From Aquatica leii (taxonomy: Eukaryota > Arthropoda > Insecta > Coleoptera > Lampyridae): a DNA stretch of 64,000 bases. The position numbers and the translations under genes were made by a program. The notes beneath the pieces are model-generated. The model made no database searches, was not told the DNA's origin, and was given only the letters and a program-made list of their open reading frames with translations. The stretch's first letter is position 1; every line of letters starts with the position of its first letter. The DNA lies in NCBI GenBank assembly GCA_035610365.1, contig CM069435.1:12761123-12825122 (forward strand), given 5' to 3'. Below are positions 46,001 to 59,100 of the stretch, piece by piece.

Positions 46001-47038
46001 ATCGATTGAATGCGCCAGTTGGTTTTGTTCCAATTCAACTTTTCCTTTTTTTGCTTCGCAAGATTTTAATTGATTCTTTAACCGTTCGGCGTTTGTTTGG
46101 AATGATTCTATTTCATTTTGCAATTCCTGATCTGATCCTTGAAACTCGCTTAACATATTATCCAAAATATTTTTTTGTTGGCCGGCTAAAGCGTTTTTTA
46201 GAGTTTCCTTTTTAGTATAAGAAGCTTGTAATCGTGCCAGATTATTTTCTAAATCGCAGATTTCTCGTAAGCGATTATCGCACGGTGTAACGCGTTCCTG
46301 ATTCTCTTTAATTGCATCTTCTAGTCTCTCCTTTTTTTCTTTTTTTCCATTTAATTCGGATTTTTTCTTGTCTGCAAAATCTTTCGTTTGTTTAAACATG
46401 GCCACTTTGGAATCTTGTACTTTAACAGAAGCTTCTTTATCTTTTATGAGTTTTCGAATGTTATCGGCGCATTTGTTGTATTCGGTCGATCCAAATATTT
46501 CATCGAATTTCTCTTTAAGCTTCTTAGGTTCTTCTAATGGCCACGCAGCATCTTCTTGGTGACAAAATATCACGCTATTAAGAATGGCTTTGGAAACTCC
46601 TAAAATTTCACAAACTTCTACGTCGATATCGGCGCATCGTGACGAAATCATAGTAGATGTGCCGTCTGGATTTTCTTTTTTGAGAGTACTGTCTAATCTT
46701 TTAAATGAAGACGTCGCTCCTTTATTCTGCACTTGCACGGATTTAATTACTATATATTTATTTCGCTTTGCGTCGACCATAGAAAGACGTACTTGCCCTT
46801 TAGTGGACGCTTTGTTCGATAATTTTGGATCATTAACAAAACCTTGGCCACTTTTACTACCTCCAGGTAAATCGCCGGAACAGGCAAATTTAAGAGCTTC
46901 TATAATTGTAGTCTTCCCACAGCCATTTTCTCCCAAAAACAACGTTAGCGGTGACGCAAATTTAATAGTTTGTTTATCTTCTTCGTGTGGTCCAAAACTT
47001 CTTAATCCAAATAATATAAGTTTTTCAACCGTTGCCAT
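43064..47038 (-). CDS. RAD50: RAD50 copy b, DNA repair SMC-like ATPase
   Basis: Two exons (47038-44570 and 44518-43064; a 51-bp intron at the same site as in copy a) encode 1307 residues. Exon 1 is 2469 nt, identical in length to copy a. Walker A GENGCGKT (36-43), Q-loop VIFCHQED, zinc hook CPLC at 685-688, signature RGRCSAGQKVLA and Walker B LALDEPTTNLD are all intact. The proteins differ moderately in the coiled coils (for example copy b has a four-residue net gain early in exon 2, around QEQLVELTEKEATL) and very little in the last 110 residues. The gene is head to head with CC2D2A and probably shares its promoter. This neighbourhood suggests copy b keeps the ancestral context. Whether both copies are expressed cannot be told from sequence. 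Confidence 0.97.
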
Positions 47039-47148
47039 TATGTCTGAAAAAAAAATAAAAAACTTCAGCGCAAACGTAAGCACCTGTTGCGCCAGGTGGT
47101 TAGTTGCTTAGCAGCGCGGAAAAGTAACAAAACGTGGTTCAATCAATA
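47039..47148. promoter_or_regulatory. probable bidirectional promoter of RAD50-b and CC2D2A
   Basis: Only 110 bp separate the two divergent start codons. The RAD50-b side has a pyrimidine-rich splice acceptor 5 bp before its ATG, so its 5' UTR may begin across this gap. The middle (47085-47120) is locally GC-rich with CAGGTGGT and GCAGCGCGG. No TATA box is seen. The homologous stretch upstream of RAD50-a (31003-31080) is diverged but alignable. Confidence 0.6.
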
Positions 47149-50100
47149 ATGTCATCAACCGTAAGTTGCAATTAAACTCTTACATTTTATTATATAATTA
47201 TTTTGCAGGAAGAAAACGTTGAATTGATAGAACTTCGGTCACCATCGTCGACAAAATCATTTATAAAATCGAAACTAAAATTGTTAGATAATAAAGTAGG
47301 TAGTTCGCCTAAATCCTCACCTGCTCATAGTATTTCAAAAGACAGCGATGGAAAAATTGCTAAAATACCTCCAGCCAAACCGCCTAGAAAATTTGTACGT
47401 AGACAGTCAAAAACAAATACGGAAATTTCATCGGACAGTCAAGAAGAATCGACCGATTTTAAAGAATATACGGAAAGTATCAGATCGAGTAAACTAGAAA
47501 GCGGGTCTTATCGAGACAAATTTAAAGAACGATTTGAATATGTAAAAAAACAAGCCGGAAAATCGATTTCGAAAGCAAACACGTTTAAGTCAAAAGGCGA
47601 CAGAATAAAGACACTTAAAAAAAGCTTCAACGTAATAAAAAGACAGAACGATATAATTGATGCTGAATTACGTACTTACGAAAATAATAAATTTTGTTAC
47701 GACAACGAAAATTATGTTTCGTCAACTGAAGCTTATAATTTTTTCTGTAGAGAACAAAACGACGAAGAAAAGGTATGAACTTGTTGGATTTAAGTTGTTT
47801 TTTTAAGTTTCAATTACAGAAACTGGTTGAATCTGAGAATACGTTACATAAATCGACTGATGTATTAATTGATATTAACGATGCCGAAGATGTACTATTT
47901 TGTTCGCCCAATAATTTACAATTCAATCGAGTGGTATCGGAAAATGAATTATTTTGGCAACCATCTAGGTGAGTTTCTTATTAATTTTGGTTAAATACAA
48001 TCGAAATTCGTTCAGGAACCCTTTGGATGTAGTTAAAAAAATAGAAACTGACGAACCACGTTTTCTCTCCGAAGAAGGTTTCTACAAAAAAGTACAACCA
48101 AATCTTCCTTCTTCGCATATTAACATAATAGAACAAAGATTATTAGGGATAAACGACAAGTAGGTATTAAACAACGCCTTTAAATAATTTCAATTACACA
48201 ATTATTAGAAAATGGTTCGACTGCGAAGGACAACTGGATTTATTAGAAGCGCCAAAACACGAAGTACGCTACAAACCACATCTATACAAGAAAAATCCTG
48301 AGTTACAAACAAAATATGTAAAAGCAACCACAGATCATACAACACGTGAAATATATTCTTCCGAAGCTAGCATTCTAGACGTGTCTCTTTTAGAAATTAA
48401 ATTTAAACATCATCCGCTTTTCAGTCCAGAACACGTTTTTGCGCAAAAACTACTAACACATTTTGAGTGCTACAAAAGAATTATCTCTGAAAATAAGATA
48501 GAACGAATAAGCAAACGCCTCCAAGCTTTAAGACACACTAAAGCTAACGCATACGCAGCAAACGATTCATCAAAATTTATCGAAATTAAGGAATTGCGAG
48601 AGTTATATTTTACGGAAGGTAGAAACATGAGGATACTGATCAAGTCGATTTTGCAAACGTGGAAGGCTCTAAAAAAGATACGACATGTAAATGAGTATAG
48701 AAGCACAACGGTTCAATTGGTTATAACCAAAACTAAAATTAGTTATTCTTCAGAAAAAGAAAACTGGGACACCAACATTGAAAATACAACTAAAGAAATA
48801 CTAGAGGAAAAGCAAATAGAATATGAGAATCGACTGGCAGAATACTCGCGCGAATTAAACCAGTGGAAACAAGAAGGAGATAACGCAAAGAAACCGAGAA
48901 AACCTTCCAAACAGATAGATGCAGAAACAATCAAACAAGAAGTAACTGAACTCTTTATGGCAAGCTTCAAACCACCAGGCGAGCCTTTACTTCACTTCAA
49001 CATCAAATACGATCAACAACATTCTGCAAAAGTAGATAACGCAAAAGAAAAACTGCGCAGAAACGTTGTAAATACCACAAAAATTTACTTGCGCGTATTG
49101 TGTGATAAGTTAGAAGTATGCAAATCAAAAATTATTCCTCTAAACGATCAATTTGTCTGTACCGTAGACGAATATTTTTCTATACTTCTACAAACAATAC
49201 CAGAAAGTATAACAGTGGAAATATATGAACAACCAAATACTTTACCAAAGCGTAAATTGGGAGAAGTTAAAATTCGAGTCCCAAAAAAGACCGTGTTTGC
49301 AAATAATAGTCGAGGATTGGATTTAGATTTTGGCAGAGACGAAATAGTGCACTATAAACATGATGGAGTAGGAAGCGGAATTGAGCTAGGAAACGTGTTT
49401 AGTGAATATCACCAAAGCAACGAAACCTTGTACACATCAGGTGTTCTTACGTGTAAAATTGAATGGGACATTAAAAGTTTAGGTGATACCTTACAAGATC
49501 ACCAGGATATCGATATTGGTCAAAACGTTCAAAATGAAGATGGTACTTTAAACGTTGATAAACTAATTATTTGGGCTAATGAAACTAAACCCGACCCCGA
49601 AGACCCTAAATATTCAGTACTGTACGAATATATACAAGACTATGGACAACGCTTTTACAGTACAGATTCTACCAAAAAAACATTTTTTAGGTAATTCGAC
49701 TTTATAGTTTGACTAAACTTAATCCAATTTTTAGGAAGGACCCGGATATCGCACCTTTAGAATTTTGCGAAACGAAAGATTTAGAAAAAGACTTGCGCTT
49801 TCGATTGCTTGCATTAAGAAATCAAAACGAACCCGAATTTGTTGGTATGGTAATTCCCAACAGCGCCAAAGAAATTCCTGAAAACATATTTGACGACTAT
49901 AACCGCCGAATCGCAGAAGAAAAATTAGGATTAATGTTAGATGTCGAAAACTATGACGATGAAATAGATGAGAAACGTCTGAATGGGCGTAAATACCTGA
50001 AACAGGTGTATACCAAGGTATTTCAACAGTGCAGAAACACAGAAAATAATTTAGTGTACGAAGATGTGGTTAACGAAAAAATAATTCCTCGCATCGAGTA

Positions 50101-53100
50101 AGTTTTTCCTTTTTCTTGCATAGTTTGAATTAGAAATTTGCAGAGCTTTGACAAGAAACATATTATCTAATATTATTAGCTGGATGCAACTTCAACCAAC
50201 GAAAAGCATCTTGTCGCCGTTAACCGCGAAAAAAAGTACCACCAAAATAGGAGATTTAAATGCTCCGATGAAAATTAAAATTGATGTTAAATTTGGTTTA
50301 AACGTACCACGACGAGTTAATGTCAAACAATCTGGAAACGATGAAGTTACAGTGCGTCCTTTCGTAGTGGGTACTTATCAAAACGCGAGTTTGCAAACTT
50401 CGAGCATAGACGGAGAAAATCCTGTTTGGAACCAAGAATTAATACTTTCACTAGAGTCAGTGTTCTAAAACAGCAATATTTTATTTAATCGCAATGTTTT
50501 AGTTCATCCAATACCGATTATCTGAGTCCCAACTCGTTAAGCGGTTGCATTGTCATTAGATTATTTGACGAAGTTACTGTTAAAGTAAGACAAGAAACCG
50601 TAAAAGCAAGAAATTGGTTAGGATCAATAGAAATTCCAATTTCCTCAATTGCTAACTCCGTTAAGGTATGGGTTGCATACGGCACTTATGCCAATAATAA
50701 AAAAAACAATTGCATTGTTTTAGATGGATGGTGTGTTTAGATTGCGAAAACCTACCAACCTTTTGGGATATGAAGATTTAACGTCTCCCAACAAAGAGCG
50801 AGAAACTTATTTATCTCTGCGAATTTGTCTAGAACCGAACATTCCAAAACTGACACAGAGCATGGTAAGTTAGATATATTTGTTAAAATGGGATTTTATA
50901 ATTTGTTTATTAGGAAGAGCTAGAGACTACAGAACTACCGTACCTAAAACAGTACATACTAAGTTGGAACGAAAATTACAATAACGAATACCCAAATAGA
51001 AAATTTTCGGCTATGGCTATTGATCTAAATGGGAAAACGACTTGCGTTACCAGATACATCAAAGCTTTGGAACCTCCTCATTTAAACAAAGACAGATTTG
51101 TTGTAACTCCAGAACAATGTGCTCAATACGTTGCAATGATACCTTTTACTGATAGTAATAAATTCTACCAAAATGTATGGATGTCAACTGAAGTAAGTAA
51201 ACCTAATTTTCTATGTTTATTTGCTGACAGCATTCGTAATTGTACAACAATGTTATGACCATTGTCGGAACAACACCGAACGAGGAGTGGAAGAAGTATC
51301 TATAGTAAAAACTGGTCAACACTAAAAAAATGACCAGCAACTCCAGTGGCTCAACAGTATCAAAGCCGTATCAATAATGAAAAAAATTTTACGAAATCCA
51401 AGAAACAGTCATATCTACAGCAAAAACACAAAAAAGAGAATCAATAAAACATAAAACTGCAAAATATAGAATATTCGAGGCTGTATAAGAAACGAACAGA
51501 ACCTTAACACCTTAACTGGTAACTAAGGATACGATTATATATACAGGGTTATACAAAAGTATGGAAACATGCTTATAACTTGAAAACCGCGAGGATTAGC
51601 GGTTTGAAACTTTGGGGGAGTATGTAAGACATACTTTCGGACATTTTTTATTGTTTATAAAATTTTGATACGATGCTCCAATTACGAGTAATTGATATCT
51701 ACTTCTGATTTTCAAATAGCATCATATCAGTTGACTGACATTTTTAGATTCCACATGAAATTCTGTATGCAACGGTGAACAGAAAAATTATTTAATATGA
51801 TAAATGTTATTAAAAATATGGTATAAAAGTTCAGATTAAATGTCAACAATTTAATTGTGGGCGGGTACCTGACGTTCTAAGTAGGGTATGTACCTACTTT
51901 GTTTGGATCAACACAATAACCAATAAAAGCTTTTGTTATAGGGTAAGTTTATAATCTTTTGTTAGCAGTGGCGTATCTTTTTTAGGAATAAAATAAAAAT
52001 TCCTGCATTGTGGATCCATTCGAAATATGTTTTTAATTTGATCCTCATTGGTTTTCTTCGATTCAAGTCTGTTGAATTGTCATTGCTAATAAGTTACGAT
52101 TAAAATGATTGATTAATCAACATTAATACATTAGTACCAATGCAAGAGTTGTTTAATTACCTAGTAATGTATTATTGATTTGGTTAAATCTTTGGAATTT
52201 GTTTTCTTTTTAAATAATTTAATCATAATCGACTTATTAACGGTTTTCTTTAGCTTTCTCTCTAATAGCATTTCTTTATTGGGGAGTAATAGATATGTTT
52301 GTAATTCAAATAATCACTACCTACTTAATTAATTAATTCAAGAAGTTTTCAAAATGCCCCCCATTTCTTTCTTGACAATATCGTAGTCGATGTTCAAATT
52401 CTGCTACACATCTTTGAATTACTTCTGGAGGAATTGCCTCACATTCTGTTATGATTTTTTGTCGAAGTTCTTCCAAATTATTGGGGCGATTGGCATACAC
52501 CTTATTTTTTAAATAGCCCCACAGGAAAAAATCCAGTGGCGTGAGATCTGGTGATCTGGGTGGCCACTCGATGAAACCTCCTCGCCCTATCCAACGATTT
52601 GGAAACGTTTGGTTTAAAAATGCCCTTACTTGTCGACCATAGTGGGCTGGAGCGCCATCCTGCTGGAACCAAACATTGTTATCTTGCCCAAACAAGTGGT
52701 TTAAAGTGGGCATAATTTGGTTTTGCAACAAATCTAAGTATAACGCACTATTTAGATTGCCTTGGATAAAAAAAGGCCCAACTATTCGGTTATTTATGAT
52801 GCCAGCCCAAACGTTAAGCTTCTGTGGATGCTGAGTATGAGATTCCACCATCCAGTGTGGGTTTTCCAACGCCCAATATCTAAAGTTGTGCTTGTTAACT
52901 TGTCCATTTAAACAAAATGTTGCTTCGTCGCTGAAGCAAATTCTGTTTGGCAAAGATCTTCACGATCCTGCAACTCCTCAAAACTTTCACAGAATTGAAG
53001 CCGTCTGTTGTAATCTTCGGCGTCTAGTTCTTGGTGAAACTGAAGCTTGTATGGCTTTGCGTTTGCATTTTTTAGAATTCTTTTCACTGACATACTGCTG

Positions 53101-56100
53101 ATGCCGTGATTCAGTACCAGTTGGTTGGTTGAAGTGTTTGGTTCTTCAATAATACTCTGGATAACCTCAATGCTCGTATTTAAATCGGTGGCAGTTTTAG
53201 CCCTTCCACTTCGTCGAATATCTTTCACACTTCTGTGTTCAAACCATCTTGCATACGTTTTTTGAACGGCAGATTTTGTAATTGGTACTTCCCTTTCTGG
53301 ATGATTTGCATTGAAAATGTCGCTGGTAGCTAGATACGTTCTTCTTCGATCACCGTAACCCAAAATAATCAAAATTTCGATACGATCCCCTTCAGTGAGT
53401 TCCATTTTAATAAATGCAAAAACTGTTACGAACTATAACACAGTAGCACAACAATGAATAATAGGAAAAAATTTTCTTAAACGCACTTAAGTACCTATCT
53501 ACTTAGCATTATTGATAATTAGATTTTGTCCAGGTAATTAAGTAGGTAGTGATTATTTGAATTACAAACATATCTATTACTCCCCAATAAAGAAATGCTA
53601 TTAGAGAGAAAGCTAAAGAAAACCGTTAATAAGTCGATTATGATTAAATTATTTAAAAAGAAAACAAATTCCAAAGATTTAACCAAATTAATAATAATAC
53701 ATTACTAGGTAATTAAACAACTCTTACATTGGTACTAATGTATTAATGTTGATTATTCAATAATTTTAATCGTAACTCATTAGCAATGACAATTCAACAG
53801 ACTTGAGTAATTGAAGAAAACCAATGAGGATCAAATTAAAAACATATTTCGAATGGATCCACAATGCAGGAATTTTTATTTTATTCCTAAAAAAGATACG
53901 CCACTGCTAACAAAAGATTATAAACTTACCCTATAACAAAAGCTTTTATTGGTTATTGTGTTGACCCAAACAAAGTAGGTACATACCCTACTTAGAACGT
54001 CAGGTACCCGTCCACAATTAAATTGTTGACATTTAATCTGAACTTTTATACCATATTTTTAATAACATTTATCATATTAAATAATTTTTCTGTTCACCGT
54101 TGCATACAGAATTTCATGTAGAATCTAAAAATGTCAGTCAACTGATATGATGCTATTTGAAAATCAGAAGTAGATATCAATTACTCGTAATTGGAGCATC
54201 GTATCAAAATTTTATAAAGAATAAAAAATGTCCGAAAGTATGTCTTACATACTCCCCCAAAGTTTCAAACCGCTAATCCTCGCGGTTTTCAAGTTATAAG
54301 CATGTTTCCATACTTTTGTATAACCCTGTATATAAGAAACGAACAGAATATTCTAGTCGAAGATAAGACAAAAGCATAAAAGGTTTAAAAAAAGAATTTT
54401 TCTGTATTGTGTTTTAGTAAAATTAATTACATTTATAATCGTGTGAAGCAGTTCAAACAAATTCAAGTTTTAAGTTTAAGCATTGACTTACACAAAAAAT
54501 CGAGATAAAAGTTGACGATAAAAAGAAAATGGCTTTTGTGTAAACAACAAACAAATGAAAACGCACGAAAACGAAAGATCAACGAAGTCGCAGAAACTAT
54601 TAAAATCATTTTTAAGAAGTAATGAAAACACCAATAAGTGTAAGAAATGGTACTAAAAGGAACAGATATACAACAAGAGCAATATATGTTATTATATGCA
54701 TAAAGAACAGATTGGTAAAGCTAACTAATCAATTTCTTCGTCTTCTTCTTCTTCCATACTCCTGTCGAATTAGATTTCTTCTGATACCCACTTTACGTTT
54801 TCCATCCCGTTCGGTCCCGTGCTAGATTTTTCATTTCTGCTATCGTCTTCCCTCTTCTTTTTCCTATCTCTTCTATTCTTTGTATCCAATTCGTTCTAGG
54901 TCTTAATACTCTTCTTCTACCTACTCTGTCCATCTCTACTATCTTTTTCCTAATCTATTCTCATTAATCCGTATTATGTGTCCATACCATTTAAGCTGCT
55001 TCATTTCTATTTTCGTTGTTATTGTTTCTTTTTGCGTCATTTGTCTTATTTCTTCGTTTCGTTTTCTATCCATATTTTTTTTCCTGCAATCCTTCTGAGA
55101 AATATCATTTCTGCCGCATTTATTTTTACTTCTTTTTTCTCTTATAATGTCCACGTTTCACTCGCGTATGTAAGAGTTGGTATCACCACTATGTTATACA
55201 TTCTTATTTTAGTTTTCTTGTCTATTTCTCGTTTTCCAAAACTTGTCTTATTTAACGCGTAATAGATTTTAACAATTCTATTTATCCTGTTATTTACATC
55301 CCCATCTATCTTCCCATCTTCTATTACTATACTTCCTAGATATTCGTATGTTGTTACATTTTCTAGTTTTTCTTCTTTAATGTATATTTCTCTATTTTCT
55401 TCTTTGTTCTTGTTATTTATGATCATTGTTTTACATTTATTTATATTAATTTCCATTCCTAGCTTTTCTATTTCTTCACTCCATATTTTCGTCAGCTATT
55501 TCGATTTTTATTGGTACTAGATTTCCCTTCATACTTCTTACAGCATTCCAGAATTTTCTGTTATTTTTTTTTTATATGTTTGTTCGATTTCTTTTCCGAA
55601 GTTTTCCCAGCTTTTCCTCTTTGCTTTTCGTACCACTTTCTTTGCTATATTTCTTTTACTTTTGTCTACTCCTTGTTTTGTCTCTTGATTTCTTTTCCAT
55701 GGCATTTTTTTGTTTTTGACAGATTTTTGTACTTCTTTATTCCGCCACGCTGTTTTCTTTTTCTGGTTTTTATGTATTTTTGTTTTACAGTTTTCCTTTG
55801 CTATTGTATGTATTGTTTCTCTAAAAGTCCTCCACCTTTTTTCTATTGTCTAATTTTCTTCTACTTGGCCCTGTCTACTTAATTCATTGTCTGCTTTTTC
55901 TTGATAGTTTCTTCTTGTTACCTCATTAGTTAGTCTAGTCTTCTAGCGTTTATCTCTACCGCTACGAATTTATATCTATCCTCTAGCGGTTGTCACCAGT
56001 AAGTATTTCCAATTTTTAGGTCATTTACTTGACAAAATTGTATCATATTCTTCGAATTATTATTCATTCTTTCTTCTTCATGTTTTCCCATGCAACCCAT

Positions 56101-59100
56101 ACCTTTATTTTCGTCATTTCCAATTCTTGCATTCGAGTCGCTCATGGTCACTACTTGATCATTTTCTTCTCTAATTGTATCTAGAAGTATTTGTAGATCG
56201 GAGTAGAAGTCTAAAATTTCTTGTTCTTTTGCTCTACTGGTGCATATATTTGTATTATGCTTAGTTTTCTGTGTAATGCTATTTCCAGTGTCATAATTCT
56301 CGAACTTATTCCTTCAAATTTACTTACTGCATTATCTACTTCCTCAGTTATAATTAATCAATCAATTTCATGACTTCCTGAGTAGTATAATTTATATTTA
56401 TTCATTAGTAATTTACTTCCTAATCCTTTTTTCTTTGTTTCGCTTATTTCCATAGTTTTTATATCATAGTGTTTCATCTCTTCCACGATCACGCGTTCTT
56501 TTCCTGTTAACGATGTTATATTCCACGTCCCTGTTTTCAGATGTTTATTTGTTTCTGTTTTTATTCATACCCTTAATGTTTTTGTTTTACGTTCAGTATC
56601 TCTTCGCTAATTCCTAGTTCATAGCGGTCGTTTCCATTTGCAGCAGTCCTGACTGGTTCGCCGTTTAGTTTTTTGACTTGCAGTTAGAATTTGTTATTAT
56701 TCGTTTGTTTTTCTTAGCTCTTCATCATCTTTGTTTTGGGGTGATCTTTCGCTCCTTTGCCTAATTTTTTGCCTTTTTTCTTTAGGGTTGATTTCTATTT
56801 CATTGTTTATCCCTGTTTCATTTTCCGGGTTTTTAATTCCTGATTGTTGTATTTCCAGATGATTTTATTCTTTTGTGTCTTCTTCTTTTAGTTGTTGTAT
56901 TGTCCACACTTCCTCGTTAATTTTTAGTTTGTTATATATCAATCTTGCATTGTAGCCCTTCTCTCCTGCTTCGATCATATATTGTATCAATTCTTTTCTT
57001 TCTTTCCGGACTCGTTTTGGATAATCATCATTTATCCATATATTTTTTTTCCTTAAAATTCTTTGTGGCTCTCTATATCTCCTGTTTTTTTATCAAATGT
57101 TGTTAATTCCATTAAAATTGCTCTATTGTTTTGTTTTCCTGCTGCTTTCCTTTCCAGTCTTCTAATTTCCTGGATTTCTTTTTCCAAATCTATTTCAACC
57201 TTTCATGTCTCTAAAAAATATTCTAATTCTTTTTTTCAACTCCAAATCTTGTTCAGTTAATTTTTCTTCTACTCCTTGTATTATAATTCTCTTTTTCGAG
57301 TGTAGCCATTATCTTAATTTCTTCGTTCTCCTTCTTTAGTTTTTCATATTGTGTTTTAATTTGTTGGTTACCTTTACTTATCTTGTCTAATTTCATATTT
57401 ATGCTTTCGGTTTTCATATCTAGATCATTTAATTTTGTATTTATTTCCTCTAGTATTTTTTCCATTTTCTTTCTTTGTCGTTTTAAAATTTTATATGATC
57501 TTTTGCTAAATTTCTTTAAAACGACTCTGTTTTCTGTTTATTTTCGCGCCGCGTATGCGAATAGCGCGACCTCTTCTTGTCGTCTGTCGTTATTCTCGCT
57601 TTATCTTTTATACTTTTTATTTTCTGTAAATTCTCTGAATGTCTACTCCTACCTTATTTGCTGATTTCTCAAGTAACTCAATTATTTCTTATTCGTATTA
57701 TCACGCACGCAAGTATATTTATTTGTGTTTTTATAACCTTTAAAAATGTGTTAAAACTCGCTATTCAAGATATACAGTATTATCCCTTGAACCAATTTCT
57801 AGAGATAAAAAAGTTACGCAATACGGTGTTTTCCAGATTGGTATCAAACTGGGCTTCCATATACCATTAGGTTTCCCCCGTATTACAAATCTCTCCATAT
57901 ACAGGCTGCGTATAGAATCGCCGAAGAACGTAAAAATTCTCTTGTAGATCGTTGTGGCGAGTGTTTGATGTAGTCAAATCTATGCTAGTACAGTTAGTCC
58001 GGTGGCCTGTCTATAAGATGCGTATAAATCGTCGCAGGCACCACATTTCGATCCGGCGACGATCAACAGTACGGAGGCTTAAGATTACGGAGGTATAGGC
58101 CAAGTTGGTTTTGGTCATAGTTATTAACCTATCTTGTTTTATTTTGATCAATTGTGGCATAACATTACGTAGGCGTACCGTCGTCGTGGATTTCAGCACA
58201 CATTCTCTTAAGTAGTTGTTTATTTTCTAATTTTTTTTATTGTTACAGCAACTGCTTAAATTCATGATAGGATCCGTAATCGATCACGCAATAGCCTTAG
58301 TATGTTACTTAACATCCTTAGATACACAATCATGGTTACTGTTAGGATACGGTTTACCTCATGGAACAACTGCATATGTATTAGTACGAGAACATTCTAG
58401 AGAATCTGAGATTCCCCACCACTACATATATGACATAATCACAGCAACAAAGTATAATATTTTAGACCCATACTGTCCACTTCAAAAAGTATTCTGTGTC
58501 ATCAACGAACATAACGTAAGAGTTTTGAGTTGTATTTTGCCAAAACCCATACCTTCAATTGCAGGTGTGGGCCAATGTACAAAGAACAGATCAAATAGAG
58601 CAAACCCGTTTCGATTTCAACGTAAAGATGGACTGGTCGAGCTTATTTAGCAATCAAACTACGGCGCCTACCCATTCAACTCAAACGAAACTAACCTACA
58701 TAAGTACACCTGACACTCGCCAACTTGAGTTGAAAGTAGACAGGAAAATACGTAAAAAAATTACCAAAGTACGAACCCACGAAAAAACCACTTGGAATTA
58801 TAATGTCTCCAAAGTTTTAAAAAGCCAAATACAGAAATTTGAAAACAAGAACATGTCGATGAAAAAAAACTCGGATGTAACTTTGGACGTGTACGATGTA
58901 ACTTCCACTCACTTCGTAAGACACATCGATCGGTATAAATTACAGTTAGGTAATGCTTTTGGTTTTAGGCCAACGGTTATTTACTAAATCTGCCTTATAC
59001 GAATATTTCGACGATTATAGCAGCTATTATGTCTACCGGTGCCCATTTATACCAAGGATTAAACACAGAATTTAGTTTAGCCGTACAGATTTATCCTTAT

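Noticed and set aside
27041..47038. RAD50 copies as an assembly repeat of one locus
   Set aside because: The copies differ at many coding sites, have different flanks and different exon 2 lengths, so they are distinct sequences; two divergent haplotypes joined in error remain possible but less likely.
58916..58990. Frame shift inactivating the end of CC2D2A
   Set aside because: Reading straight through ends early, but a GTAAGA donor at 58916 and an acceptor at 58968 define a 53-bp intron that restores the conserved C-terminus.
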